Assembly: GCF_035582795.1 (NCBI RefSeq)
Contig: NC_134374.1
Span: 25,001,798-25,065,797 of the forward strand
Direction: 5' to 3'
DNA: 64,000 bases
DNA from: Mycteria americana
Taxonomy: Eukaryota > Chordata > Aves > Ciconiiformes > Ciconiidae
The notes beneath the pieces were generated by a model. The model ran no database searches, was not told the origin of the DNA, and saw only the letters and a program-made list of their open reading frames with translations. The translations under genes and the position numbers were made by a program. Positions 35,801-47,016 of the stretch are shown one piece after another; within the stretch, counting starts at the first letter, position 1; each line of letters opens with the position of its first letter.

Positions 35801-38800
35801 CAAAGCAAATGCCCATGAATGGTTTGTGACCTGCATAAGCACGTGGGGACCCCTCCCCATGTACCATCCCAGCTTGCAATGGCTTGTGGCTTCCAGGCTC
35901 AGGAGAAGCAGCTTTGTACGAAGACCTTCCAGGGGTTCCCCTGCTGTCAACGTGCCCCGTGTTCCCTCAAGCCCCTGGCAACCTCGGCGCACCCCCAGCC
36001 CACGCTCACCTACCGGCCGACCGCATGAGGAGCCACATCCTTTTGCCTGGGAGGCTGTGACAGCGCGGGGTTGTGGTGACGCACCACCCTGGGTGCCAGG
36101 TGACTGTCCTGCTGCAGAGGGCTGCTTTCCTTTCGCGAAACTGCCCTCCTTCCTCTTTCCAATGTAGTGATGGAGTCAGTGACCTCACTAGAGGACGGAT
36201 ACTTAGAAGCAGGCTGGGGGTGACGGGGACCTGCAAGGACTTGTTCCTGCCAGCTGATCTCCTCCAGAGCCATTTATGCACGGTGCTGCCTTCCAGTTCC
36301 ACCTGGCGCCCTGGCTTCCCCCCCTCGCCGCGAGGCTGCTCCCACGCGTCTGCCTAGAGAAATCCCAAAGCTGGGACCAGGGACTGTGGGTCTGCACCTG
36401 CTTGTGGGTTCAAGCTGTAAGGAGACAGAGCACCTGGTGACACTTCATGTGCTGCTGTGACCAGGGTGCCCGCAGCCGTGGCAGCGTCCCATTGCAGGCA
36501 GCACACACCAAGCCCAGAGCAGGCTCTGCAGCACGCCCTGTCTCCGGGGCCCCGGGACAGCTGGGCTGGGGGGATCCAGCTGCAGAACATGTGTCGGCAT
36601 CTGCACTCCCCCCCAGCAGCCTGGGACAGCCCGGGCAAGCGATGCTGCAGAAGGCAGCACAGGATGTTGCAAGGCAGGGGAGATGCGTTCCCCATCTGCT
36701 CCCTGCCAGAGTCTCCTCTGGCTGAAGGTCTGCGTGCTGGAGAGCCAGTGGCAGGTCCCAGCCTGGCCGGAGCCCCACCAGAGAGGAAGAAAGTGTCATG
36801 AATAACACGCCCGACCTCACTAACTAGGCTAGAAATAGCTGCCAGGGGAGTTTTGTTGAGTCACGCAGAAGAGGCTGTGGCAGTGAGTGATAATGGAAAG
36901 CAGCGGCACCACAGCTCTACGAATGGGAGGGACACGGGGGCTGATGTCCCGGAGGTGACACATGGGGACAAGCCACTGCCACCAGCCTCCTGCCCCATCC
37001 CAAAGCCACAGAGCAAACGCCGCATTAGCTAGGAGCACGTAAAAGGCACCCTGCCACGGGGAGCCAGGCTATGGTAAGAGGACAGCGGTTTATGAGATCA
37101 ACCACATTTGGGAATGCATATTGTAGCAATATCAGCAAAAATTAAAAGAAACGACACCTTCAGCAGCCGTTCTGCTGCTGCCTGTGCACTGACGTGGACT
37201 TACCTGGGCTCTTCTGCCGGGGGAAACCCGGGGCAGGAGCTGCTGGGAGGAAAACAGCGTTCACCGCTACGATGGTTTCGTGGCTTGCAACAGCCTAAAG
37301 CACGTTGTCCTGTGTTACCTTGGGGCAGAGCTGGGGAGATTTAGGCCAACCCGTGTTCTGCCTAAACGCGGAGGATGAGGAGCGTTCTCCCCGCTCTGCT
37401 GGGCAGGGGCAGCTCGAGGAGCGGTATCTGCCAGCCAGCGACCAGGAAATTCCTCAGCTCTTGAAGCAGATGAACCTCTGGCTCTTGTCTCCATAGAGAG
37501 AAAGGGAAAAAGGAAAAAAAAAAAAAGTCCTCTAATTCAAGTTAGTTGCAGACAAGGTAATTTCCACATGAGTGAGCAGAACAGCTAGTTGGAAATTTTT
37601 TATAAAATCTATTTTCCTTTGAAAAATGCAGATCCAGTGAAATGTGAATGCTTTCCACTGGAAAGAATGAGTTTTGCTGGATTTCTCAACTAGTTCTCTA
37701 CAAAATTTGTAAATGGTCACAATATTTCAACCACCGCTGCTCTTATTCAGACCAAAATTTATACTCCTAGTGTCTTACAGCTTGACATGAAAATGCAACA
37801 TTTTTGGCATCATCACTTTATTTGTTTGAACTTCAATATTCTACAGATCTTTTACCCTCATTTTGGATCAAGAAAAAGCTGGAGATGCCAAGACATCCTG
37901 GGGATAAGGAAACCATTTCCCCTAAACTGTGGGAAGCTCAGGCTGAGGAGCAATGCAGAACATAGGACATACCCTTCCCATTAACACCAGTCACCACAGC
38001 CGGGTTTCTCTTGACCTTGTGGGTAACTTGTGCTGGTTTCTGCTGACACGAATGCGTTTGCAGGGGCAGGGCCCTGCCAGCCCGGTCACACCTCGTTGTC
38101 CCCTGGGCCAGGACGAGCCCCGGGTGCTCGTCCCATGCCCTGCTCCCGGCCAAGCTGAAAGCACGACGCTTTTCCTGTCGCTGGGAGAAGGGGACGTTGC
38201 CCTCGGTGCTGAGGTGGATTTAGTTCTTCTTGTAGTACCCGTGAGACCACAACCTGGAATCCGGTTTTTCTTTGAATCGGGAAAGCACACCAACATCGAT
38301 AAATACAATAACCCGACACACCATTTCCCTGGCTCAGTTTCTGTACCTTCTCAACCCTTTTTTGGCCTCAGGGGCTTTCTTGTCTCTTTTAAAGCTTACC
38401 TCTCCCTCCCCTGGGCTCTGGCAGCCTCCCTGTCCCTTAGCAAGGCCAGCGTCTCTCTGCCACCCCTCTTACCCTAAGCGTTATGTGTCTTTGGGACCCT
38501 TCCCTGCAGGGTGAAACCAGTACCAGGATCCTTTCTCCTAATTTTAGTACATGCTTTAGCTGATGCTCTGATCCCTGGAGAAAACTTCGGGCATCAGCAG
38601 TCCGCTGTCCCCAGGCGCTGCCGTCCCCGCACGGGTCAACCACCAGCTGCTGCTGCTGGTCCGTGGGGACACGACAGCCTGCGTCTACAGCGCTGGATAA
38701 ACACGGCTCGGGAGCACTCGGTAAGCCCGGGGCAGCGCCTGGCACCGACCGAGCGCCTGGCAGTACATTGCATCCCTGAGCACCCGGCGGTACGTGGCAT

Positions 38801-41170
38801 CTCCGAGCACCCGGCGGTACGCGGCGTCCCCGCCGGTCACCCAGCTCCCCGTGGCTGGACCCTCCACAAGCCTTAAGGGGAGGAGGACGCTGGTGGGAGC
38901 CGGCGAAGCAGCAGCACAAAGGGCAGGACATCTTATGGCGACACACACGGAAAGTACAGCCTGGGAGGGGGTTTAAATGAGGAACAGAGGCCACACAAAA
39001 TGTACCAGAAACACCCACCGAAGGCAACAGCAGCGTTTTGGGCTGCAGCCAGGCGGCTCCGAAGAGCGTCCCTGTAATGTCACCAAGTGCCCAGGATGGG
39101 GAAGGAGGCTGGCACGGCTTTAGGGACGGGCTGAAGCTGGGCTGAGCTCACCCACCTGCTATCACGGTGCTTCATGGGCACGCAGGAAAGCACGTCCCCG
39201 CCCCAGGGAGCTCAGGTGCCACCCGAGGACAGGGACCCTGCTGAGGAGAAGCGCAGAAGGGACCAAGGCGGGCACGGCGGCTCCCGGCACACGGTGGCAC
39301 GTGCTTCATGCCCAGAGCCCAGCCGGCTGTGTCTCCCCAGTGACATTAGCTGGGGCCCACGCTGGAGCAGGGGACAGAGCCGGGGCGTGCTGGGCCAGGA
39401 GAGGACGAGGGCTTGCAGTGGCGGTGGGAGGGTGGCTGGCACGCAGCGGGACTTTGGCGAACGAGAGGGACACGGGAGCAGGAATGAAAAGGGGAAGGGT
39501 GCGTGTGGAAGCAGGAGATCCAGCAAAGAGCCGCCCTTGAGCGGGAAGCTGGGTTTTCACCAGCAGCGCCGGCTGCCTGCCCATCCCAAAGGTCCCTGCG
39601 GGGTGGTGACACACAGCGCCAGGCTCCCCCACGGTGCCCCGGGCACTGGCATGGCCGGTCACTCGCTGTGACGAGGCGCGGAGCGCCAGATCAAAGGGAA
39701 ACTGAGGCGGGGATGGAAACGCAGGGCCATCAAAGGCGCTGGGGGTCCCTCGGGAGCTGGATGCCCATCAAAGGCCAGGAAGCTGCAGCCCCAGCAGCAA
39801 TATGGGCAGCATGGGGAAGGCACATGTTTTACAGCAAAAATGCCCTTTGCTTCACAGTAAAACCATGATAAGCTTGAAAGGAAAAAAAAACAAAGTCACG
39901 TAATTGGGATTTTAAGTGACTTCCGAGCCCTTTTGCTCTCACAGCCTCTAACCCAACAGGTATGTGGACAAGTAGGTGGCCCCGGCCAGCTGGGGCCTTT
40001 CAAGGTGGAACCAAAGAGGCGTGAAATGCAAAAGGTTTCATTACATCCTTATTTTTATCCTTCCCCAGAGATGGCCCCAGCCCTTCAGGTGCTCGTCGGG
40101 CACCTGGCTGCTATTTTGGGGGGGGTGCAGCACTACTCCACCCTGGGAAGCCGGACATGTCGCACCCAGGACAGCCGGCCGGCGTTGTGTGCTTACCGGG
40201 AGCATCGCACCCATCACACCGCGACAGCAGCCCTCCCGCATCACTGGTGCGGCTTGCTGTCCTGCTTAGCGCCTTCTCCCTACCTGGGGACCCAGCCCCC
40301 CCATATTAGACGCTGGCTGCACGTGGAGCAGATGCCCAGAGGGTTGCCAGACGCACCGAGGACCACGGCTCTGCCAGGCAGACCTGAGCAGCATCGACCT
40401 TCCTGCTGACCCTGCGGGAGACAGCACTTACCCTCTGCGATGGAGGCCGAGCTGCCCCTGCCGCCGCCGACTCGGGAGTCCAGGCGCTGAGGGTGGGAAC
40501 GTCCTGCACCCACCCCAAAAAGCCAGTGACCCAGCATCAGCCAGGGGCAGCACAAGACTGGTTTTCTCTCATTCTCGTTATCTCAATGGGTGAGGACAGG
40601 GCAGATTTCCTTCCTGTACCCACAGCTGTGCCTGGGGTCATTTTAAGCCCTGCCAACTCCACAGCATCCTTCAGATGACAGCTTCGCAGGAAAAGGCAGA
40701 TGAGAGGCATGTAGGATCCTGCAGAAACCCCTTCCCACCCCGGCGATGTGACCCACCACCGCCGGAGCCACCCCTCCAGCACGGCTTCCAGCAGGTCCCT
40801 GCTGCCGCCCGCTCCTCGCAGGGCTGGGCGGGGGAATGCTTTCGGGAGCAGGAGCAGGTATTTAAACCTACTTAAAAGGCAGAGAGTGACTGCCGGGAAA
40901 GCTGTGAAACGCTCAGGTGGCACCAATGGAGACAAGTCCCTTTCCACAAACAGCACGTGACGGGTTCAGAGGGGGCAGATCGAGACAAGCCTTGGTTTCT
41001 TGTCCTGGGTGATGAGAACGTATGATGGCAGGGCAGAAACCCCACCGGCAATTGCTTAGAGCGTGTTTAATTTCTTGCAGGAAACATAGCAGATGGGGGC
41101 ACCTTCCTTCTCGAGAAGAAGTGGCCCAGAGACCACTTCTGCCCAGCCCAGAGCTCAGCACCAACCAGGC
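29830..41170. other. Intergenic region between WNT11B and the GARP-like gene
   Basis: These 11 kb contain no gene I can recognise on either strand. The open frames are short, overlap one another and lack domains or plausible splice partners. The only repeats are short: a 27-base triplet repeat at 38751-38831, and A runs near 37517-37528 and 39881-39890. No interspersed repeat family could be identified by eye. Confidence 0.45.
38751..38831. repeat. Tandem repeat, 27-base unit, three copies
   Basis: Units beginning GAGCACCCGGCGGTACG lie at 38778 and 38805, with a more diverged unit at 38751. Because 27 is divisible by three, it keeps an antisense frame open and gives a false repeated peptide. 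Confidence 0.75.
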
Positions 41171-41174
41171 TCCC

Positions 41175-41180
41175 TTTATT
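41175..41180 (-). terminator. Poly(A) signal of the GARP-like gene
   Basis: AATAAA on the minus strand lies about 115 bases after the stop codon and implies a very short 3' UTR. Confidence 0.55.
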
Positions 41181-41295
41181 GGGTTTGCAAAACATGCAGG
41201 ATACCAGTGAGGGGAGGAGACTTAAATACAATAATATTATTAATAATAGTTAGAGTTCTGGCCGATCGCTACAGTTCCTGCTCCCCAGGGCTGGG

Positions 41296-44200
41296 CTACA
41301 CTTTGGTGATGCTGTCTGCTGGCCTCGCCTCGGCTGGCTCCTCTCTTTTGGGATGGTGGGGGAAGACCCCCACCCTGTTGCTGCGGAGTCCCGCACACCC
41401 CGGCGACTTCTGCCCTTTCTTCAGAAGGCAGCAAGCCACGGAGCTGAGAAAGCAAAGGCTCGTCATGACCACGAGCAGAGCCAGATAGCTGGTGCCCTTG
41501 GGACGTGGACAAAGCCACCGAGGACTGCTGGTTATCTTGGCTGAGAAGTTCCTGCTCTTGTCCTGGTAGGCGCAGAGGGCTTCGTCCAGGTCCCGCACGC
41601 CCACGCCGGCCGCCTGCAGCATGTCCAGCCAGGCCAGCGAGCAACAGCTGAAGGGGTTTCCAGCGATGGACACATCCCTCAGGCTGTGGGACCAGCTCGT
41701 AGGCACCAGCTTTTCCAACGTCAGCAGGTTGTTATTGCGAACGTCCAGGCTTTCCAGCGGGGAGCAGAAAAGACCTGTGGGCAAAAGGCTCAAATTATTG
41801 CCTGAGAGGTCCAAGACTTTGAGTGTGTCCAAGCAGGGGAGCTCTGCCTTGCTGTCATCCATCTGGTTGCCCTTCAGAGAGAGTTTCTGCAGGGAGAACT
41901 CCAACCCCCCCAGGGCTTCCTTAGGCATGAACAAGTCCTTGTTCCCCGACAGGTCTAGGGAGAGCAGCGAGGTCTGGTTGAAGGTGTAGGGGTGCAGCCT
42001 GGTAATGTTGTTCTTGCAAAGACTCAGGTGCTTCAAGCTAGGCACGTTGTAGAAGGGGGTGCAGGTGCCTCCCGGGGCTGGCACATGAGAGCCCCCTCCC
42101 AAATTCCCTCCCTGATCGCTCCCCTGGCTTTCGCAAGGCTGGAGGCTGTTGGAGCCCAGATCGATCGCTTCCAGCTGAGGCAGAGAATGGAAAAACCAGC
42201 GCGGCAGCACGCGGATGGCATTGCCATGGAGGTCCAGCGAGCGCACGGAGAGGGCGGCGCGCTCCAGCGGCACGGGCGAGTGGTCGCTGGGCTCCGTGCC
42301 GCTGGCGAGCGACTCCCCGGCTACGTCCTGGAGACAGTTCATAGCCAGGCTGAGGCTGTGCAGAGAGCCCAGGCTGTGGAAGAAGGTAAATGGGAACAGC
42401 TGGAGCCGGTTATTGCTGAGATCCAAGTCAGCTACATGTGTCAGACCAGCCGTGGTACGCAAGGTCCTATTAAGCCTCGCCATCTCCTCGTAGCGCAGTA
42501 CAAACTCCCCCGGATGGTGTGAGCCTGGGAGCAGGGAAGCAATAAGGTTGTTGGAGAGGTTTAAGTGTGTGAGATAATGGGCTTTGGGGAGCTCTGGAAA
42601 ATAGAGGAGTCTGTTATGGCTCAAGTCGAGCACTTGAAGCAGGTAGGGCTTTGCTCCCTCCTCCGAGACGAAGAGCTCCAGGGCGTTGTGGCTGAGATTT
42701 AAAACTCGCAGCTGCGTGAGGCTGAAGCCAGAGATACAGTGGAGGGAATTCAAAGCCAAGTTCACCACCTCCAGCTCTTCCAGAGCCTCAAAAGCTCCCT
42801 CCTCGATTTCCATTATGTAGTTGTTGCTGAGGTCGAGCTCGCGCAGCCGTAGCGTGCTCCGGAAGATCCCTGCCGACAGCCTGGTTATCTTATTCCTGGA
42901 GAGATCGAGCATCCTCAGCTTGGTGAGGTTGCTGATGTACCAGCCTGCCATGTGGCTCTCCAGATTATTTGCCGACAGGTCCAGGACCTCTATATTCCTG
43001 AGCAGACGAAAGGCTCGCCCGTTCGCGAGGTAATTGCGATCCAGGTGGTTCGATCCCAGGAGGAGAGAGCGCAGCTGGGGCAGCTGAACCAGGGTCGTGG
43101 CTGACACGGCTTCCAGCTGGTTGAAGCACACATCCAGGTACTCAAGCTGCCCAAACCCTGGCATGTGGCCGCCCGACAGGTTTTGGATGAAGTTGTTGGA
43201 GAGCTCGAGGTACTTAACTCCTTGGCCGAGCTCCTTTGGAAACTTGCGCAGGCCAACCCCTTTGCAAGACACCTTTGTGGGGCTCTACAGAGAGAGAGGA
43301 GAAGCCGTCAGCATGAGAGGGGCTACAAACACAGCTCCAGCCCAGCCATCTGCTGTCCAAGATGGGCATGAGCAACATGGAAATGAGCACCACTCCCCAT
43401 GCCCAAGCCCGGGATGGGAAGGAGCCACACCGCCTAACGCCCCTGCTCAGAGACCAGGAGCGTGTCCCCAGGGTTAAGGTGGGCTTTGCAAGACTCTGGC
43501 TGATACTGCTGAGTTGTTTCTGATGGTGCAAGGAGAAGGCTTAGTCTCTGGCTGTCCTCCCGTGCACCCCAGCAAGCAAGACGGGCAAAAAAGTAGCATA
43601 AGCACTGAAGATGCAGCAGGCTGGTGGGGCAAACCCAGCCTCTGGAGGGCACTGGGGCAGCCAGGAACCAGTCCAGACCATCCCTGTCCTGTCTGGGCAG
43701 AGGAAGGGCACCGACCTGGTGGGCCCCACCTTCCCTCTCCCTCCAAACTGGTTTCCTGCACCAGTTTGGAGTGGGGGGCCTAGATGTGGAATAGCTGGTT
43801 TCTGTCCCCGCTGCCGCCACAAATGTGGCGTGGGGGACAGAAACCAACTGCTCCACGTCCAGGCTCCCGACTGCCTTGCTAACGTCCACGGCAGCTGTCT
43901 GAATCCCCGTCAGACCCTGCACTCCATCCTGCCTCTTCGCAAGCATCTCAAGCTGACATCCCCCTGGCAGGGGCTGCTGGAAGGTGCCACCGGCATGGCA
44001 GCGACATGGGAGCAGCTGGGTGCTGGGGACCGGCTAGCGGGAGACCGGCTTGGAGACAGGAGAGCAGAAAGGAGATCAAAGCTGGGAATGTTAAAGAGAC
44101 GGAGGCTGAAGGGAGGCGAAGCCGTGGGGAGGAGACGCACCCTGCGCTGCGCAGAGGGATGCCTGCAGCCCCGCTCGGACCCAGCGATGCTGCTGGGGCC

Positions 44201-44356
44201 ATCCCAGCCCAGGGGCTCCTCGGAAAGCAGCCTTACCTGCTGGCACGGCGTGGACCTGGGCCTGGCCTCCCCGTTAGACTGGGCTCTGAGAACAGACGGG
44301 AGCAGCCAGAGCAGCAAGCATCCTCTTTCAGCCAGCCGGTGTTCAAACAAGAGCAT
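41296..44356 (-). CDS. Leucine-rich-repeat membrane protein of the GARP (LRRC32)/LRRC33 (NRROS) family, 2 exons
   Basis: GARP and LRRC33 tether latent TGF-beta at the cell surface. Coding exons 44237-44356 and 41296-43284 (minus strand) join in phase 0 to 702 residues; human GARP has 662, LRRC33 692. A signal peptide (about 1-25) is followed by a Cys-capped LRR N-terminus (PCQQSPTKVSCKGVGL, like GARP KVSCQVLGL), about 20 LRRs, a C-terminal cap with SCCSLAWLD, one membrane span (about 640-661) and a 41-residue tail. Cys223 (LHCISGFSL) and Cys357 (MNCLQDV) align with GARP Cys192 and Cys331, which disulfide-bond latent TGF-beta. A Cys-bracketed Gly-rich loop (424-448) is longer than in GARP or LRRC33. 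The sequence is about equally distant from both, and its position beside WNT11B mirrors LRRC32 beside WNT11. I infer a third paralog absent from mammals and give no symbol. Confidence 0.9.
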
Positions 44357-45514
44357 GTTGGGCTGTGGGTGCTGCCAGCCCCGTCCTGCTCCTCCAGCGC
44401 TCTCTGGCAGGCTGGGCAGGAGCCGGGCTCTGTATAAATAGGCTTCAGGATGGGATGGGGGAAGGAGATAACGCATGTGGGTGTTCGTAGCTACGGAAGT
44501 GGGAAAAAAAAGACATAAGATTGCAGAGGGGGAAAAACAGTGCACGAAGCCACAAGGAAGGGAAAGAGAAACAGCAGGACGGGGAGGAGGCAGGGCTGCA
44601 CCGGCGCTCAGGTGATGGGCTGGACCGATGGCCGAAATCAAATGCCAGGAGGCAGAAGTGGTACTTGGGAAAGCCGAGAGGTTAGGGGGGAGTTCCCCTG
44701 CTTGGACCTGCTCTTCCTCCAGCTTCCTCTGCCCTGTGCCAGGGCCAGGCTGTGCCCAGCACCAGCTCCCACCGGGCAGCTGGTGCCGAGGACGCCAGGA
44801 GCAGCCGGTGAGGGCTCCCTGGCCATGCTGAGCCGGGGACCGAGCTCCCGGGATCACCGCGGGACTCCCAGTGCCTCTGGGGCCGCAGGTGAGCTCGCCG
44901 CGCGAAGGCAGAGCAAATTCCCCTCCCCACGCCGCTGCAGCCCAGCCGAGGGGACTCTCCCATGGCACCTGCCCCTCCTCGGGGAAACAACGGCTCCCCG
45001 GGGTCTGCCACCCGTTCCCAGTGGGATGTGCGGAGCTAGCATCCCCCTCCTCCTCCTCCTCTTCCTCCCCGGGAGTCCGCTGTGCTGCAAGTGCTGGGCT
45101 CCTCGCTGCCGCAGCCCTGTGTCCCCGCCAGGCCTGGCAGAGAGCTGCTGGGTCACCTCCTCGCCCGGGGCAGGAACCAGACGGGGACTTTCCCTGCGGC
45201 AGCTCCAGGTGGTATCTGGGCACCCAGAGCTGCACCCCACCCACAGGGATTTTTTTGCGGTGACATCTCCGTGTCCCTGTGCCACCTAGTCCTGCCACGC
45301 TCCCTGGGGACAGGGTCCCCGCGTGCTTCATGGGGTGTTCTGCAAAACGCACGCTTTTTGGGTTTTTGGCTCGCTGTGGCCGATTTCCTTCCCATCTGAA
45401 GGAGCACCTCCAGGCTGCTGCACAGTTGCCCAAGGATGCATTTTGCTGCAGTTCTGGCTGTAAGAGCTGTTGCTCTAGTCCTAGATGAGTCTGGCAGGAA
45501 AAAGAAAAATTTTT

Positions 45515-45632
45515 TAATATGTGTGTGTGTATATGTATATGAAAAAATTATTTTTTTTATATGTGTGTGTATATATATATATAAAAAAATATAAATATAT
45601 GCACACACAGACATACATACACATCTGGAAGA
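45515..45632. repeat. Compound GT/AT microsatellite
   Basis: Interrupted TG, TA, A-run and CA tracts alternate over about 110 bases. Confidence 0.85.
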
Positions 45633-46212
45633 TGAAGCAGCCTGGCTTCTGCTGCTGTTGCCCCTCGCCCTCCTGCCAGCTGGCGTGGCGGGGAGCACTT
45701 TGTCACCCCCGGGATGCGGTTCAGCCTTAAGCCAGACCACCACCACCAGCCAGGGCACGCACGGCGCCGGTGACAGCCAGCCGGGCTCAGCCTGAAGGCC
45801 AGGGCCGGTGTTTGAGGCTGACGCCCGCTCTGCTCAGCGCGGTGGACCCGGGCTCTGGCAGCAGCCGGGGCCAGCGGCAGCTGTGAGTGAACAGCCCGCC
45901 GTTGTTTTCGGAGGCGTGGTGAGGATAGCACATCTGTGCAGATGTGAAATCCTGCAGGCTCCGGCCAGGGAAACACCGACCTCTGGATGAACCTTCACCT
46001 CCAGCGTCCCTCGTCTCCCATCAGCAGCCGAGCGCGGAGCCCCGAAAGCGGAAGGCGGTGCAGGGGAGGAACCGCGCCATGCAAGCGCTCCGGCCCCCGA
46101 CGCACCCGGCCCCGGCGCCGCCTCGCCCGGGGAACCCCGGCCCTCTCCTCCCTGCATCCCGAATTGCTGGGCACGGGTCTGCACAGCGGGCACGCCGATG
46201 AAATCAGCTGAA

Positions 46213-46238
46213 AAGTCCCTGATTTTGATCAGGGACTT
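46213..46238. repeat. Perfect inverted repeat, 11-base arms, 4-base loop
   Basis: AAGTCCCTGAT and ATCAGGGACTT flank the loop TTTG. The arms are exact complements and would form a hairpin in either transcript. Confidence 0.8.
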
Positions 46239-47010
46239 CTGCGGAGAATCCCTGGGCATTTGCATCCCAAGGCTGTGAACTCCCTTTGCAGCAGTGCCCG
46301 GCAGAGCGAGCCGGGTGCGGACCGGGTGCGGACCGAGAGCCGTCCAAGGAGCCCTGCAAGCACCGAGAGGCTTTTTACGGACCGTGCCGAAGGCAGAGCG
46401 AACCGCCCAGCACGAACGGGAAGAGATTCGCTCCTGCAAATGGCAGGACATCCCGTGCTTCTTGCCACTCCCGGCCTCCAGGCTGGCTCCCAGGGCTCCA
46501 GGGTGGTCTGTTAAAGAGAGGTGCCCCGGTTCCCCCAAAAGGCTTTCACCTGAGAGGTCTCCGAAGGATGGGAGCAGCAGGACAGAGGCTTGGAAGCAAA
46601 GGGGATGAAGCCACTTGCCCAGCGTCACAGCTGTACCGCAGGGTGACAGACACTTGCGCCCATCCTGGGCGTTAAGGAGGCAGAAGAGTATCTGGTTATC
46701 CAAGTACATCAAATCTATACATCTTGCCCAACAAGTAATGCTGTTTTCTGTGCGTTCCCTGACTGCGGAGAGCAGCGGGGAGCTGGAAGGCAAACGCTGA
46801 GCAGCTCCGAGCCCGACGAGGGGACCGGTGCCTCTTGCATCAGCAGCAGCGGCCACAGCAGCTGCGGATCGAACGCTCCCCGAAGGACGCAGGAGCTTTG
46901 CCTTTCAGCTGCGTCCCATCGCACAAGCGCGGTCCAGAAACTTTCCACAGAAACTCCTGGTTTGGCTGGGCAAGGAAATCCCACTCAGAACACCGAGATC
47001 AGGAAAAAGC

Positions 47011-47016
47011 TTTATT
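47011..47016 (-). terminator. Distal poly(A) signal of EDA
   Basis: AATAAA on the minus strand, followed downstream by the more GC-rich intergenic DNA. Confidence 0.5.

Larger units (their letters stand above)
44400..46985. other. Gap between the GARP-like gene and the EDA 3' end
   Basis: The left edge should hold the promoter of the GARP-like gene; a TATTTATA-type AT box lies at 44431-44440, about 80 bases upstream of its ATG, in otherwise GC-rich DNA. A long minus-strand frame (43910-45433) runs through here only because of base composition; the part that is real is the first exon of the GARP-like gene. I see no other gene. Confidence 0.4.

Noticed and set aside
41296-44356. Calling the LRR gene plain LRRC32 or NRROS
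   Set aside because: It shares features with each about equally and sits at the EDA-IGBP1 locus and not at the 11q13.5-like or 3q29-like locus.
43910-45433. 507-residue minus-strand frame
   Set aside because: It contains the true 40-residue first exon of the GARP-like gene but otherwise runs through intron and upstream DNA without a stop; splicing at 44237 explains it.
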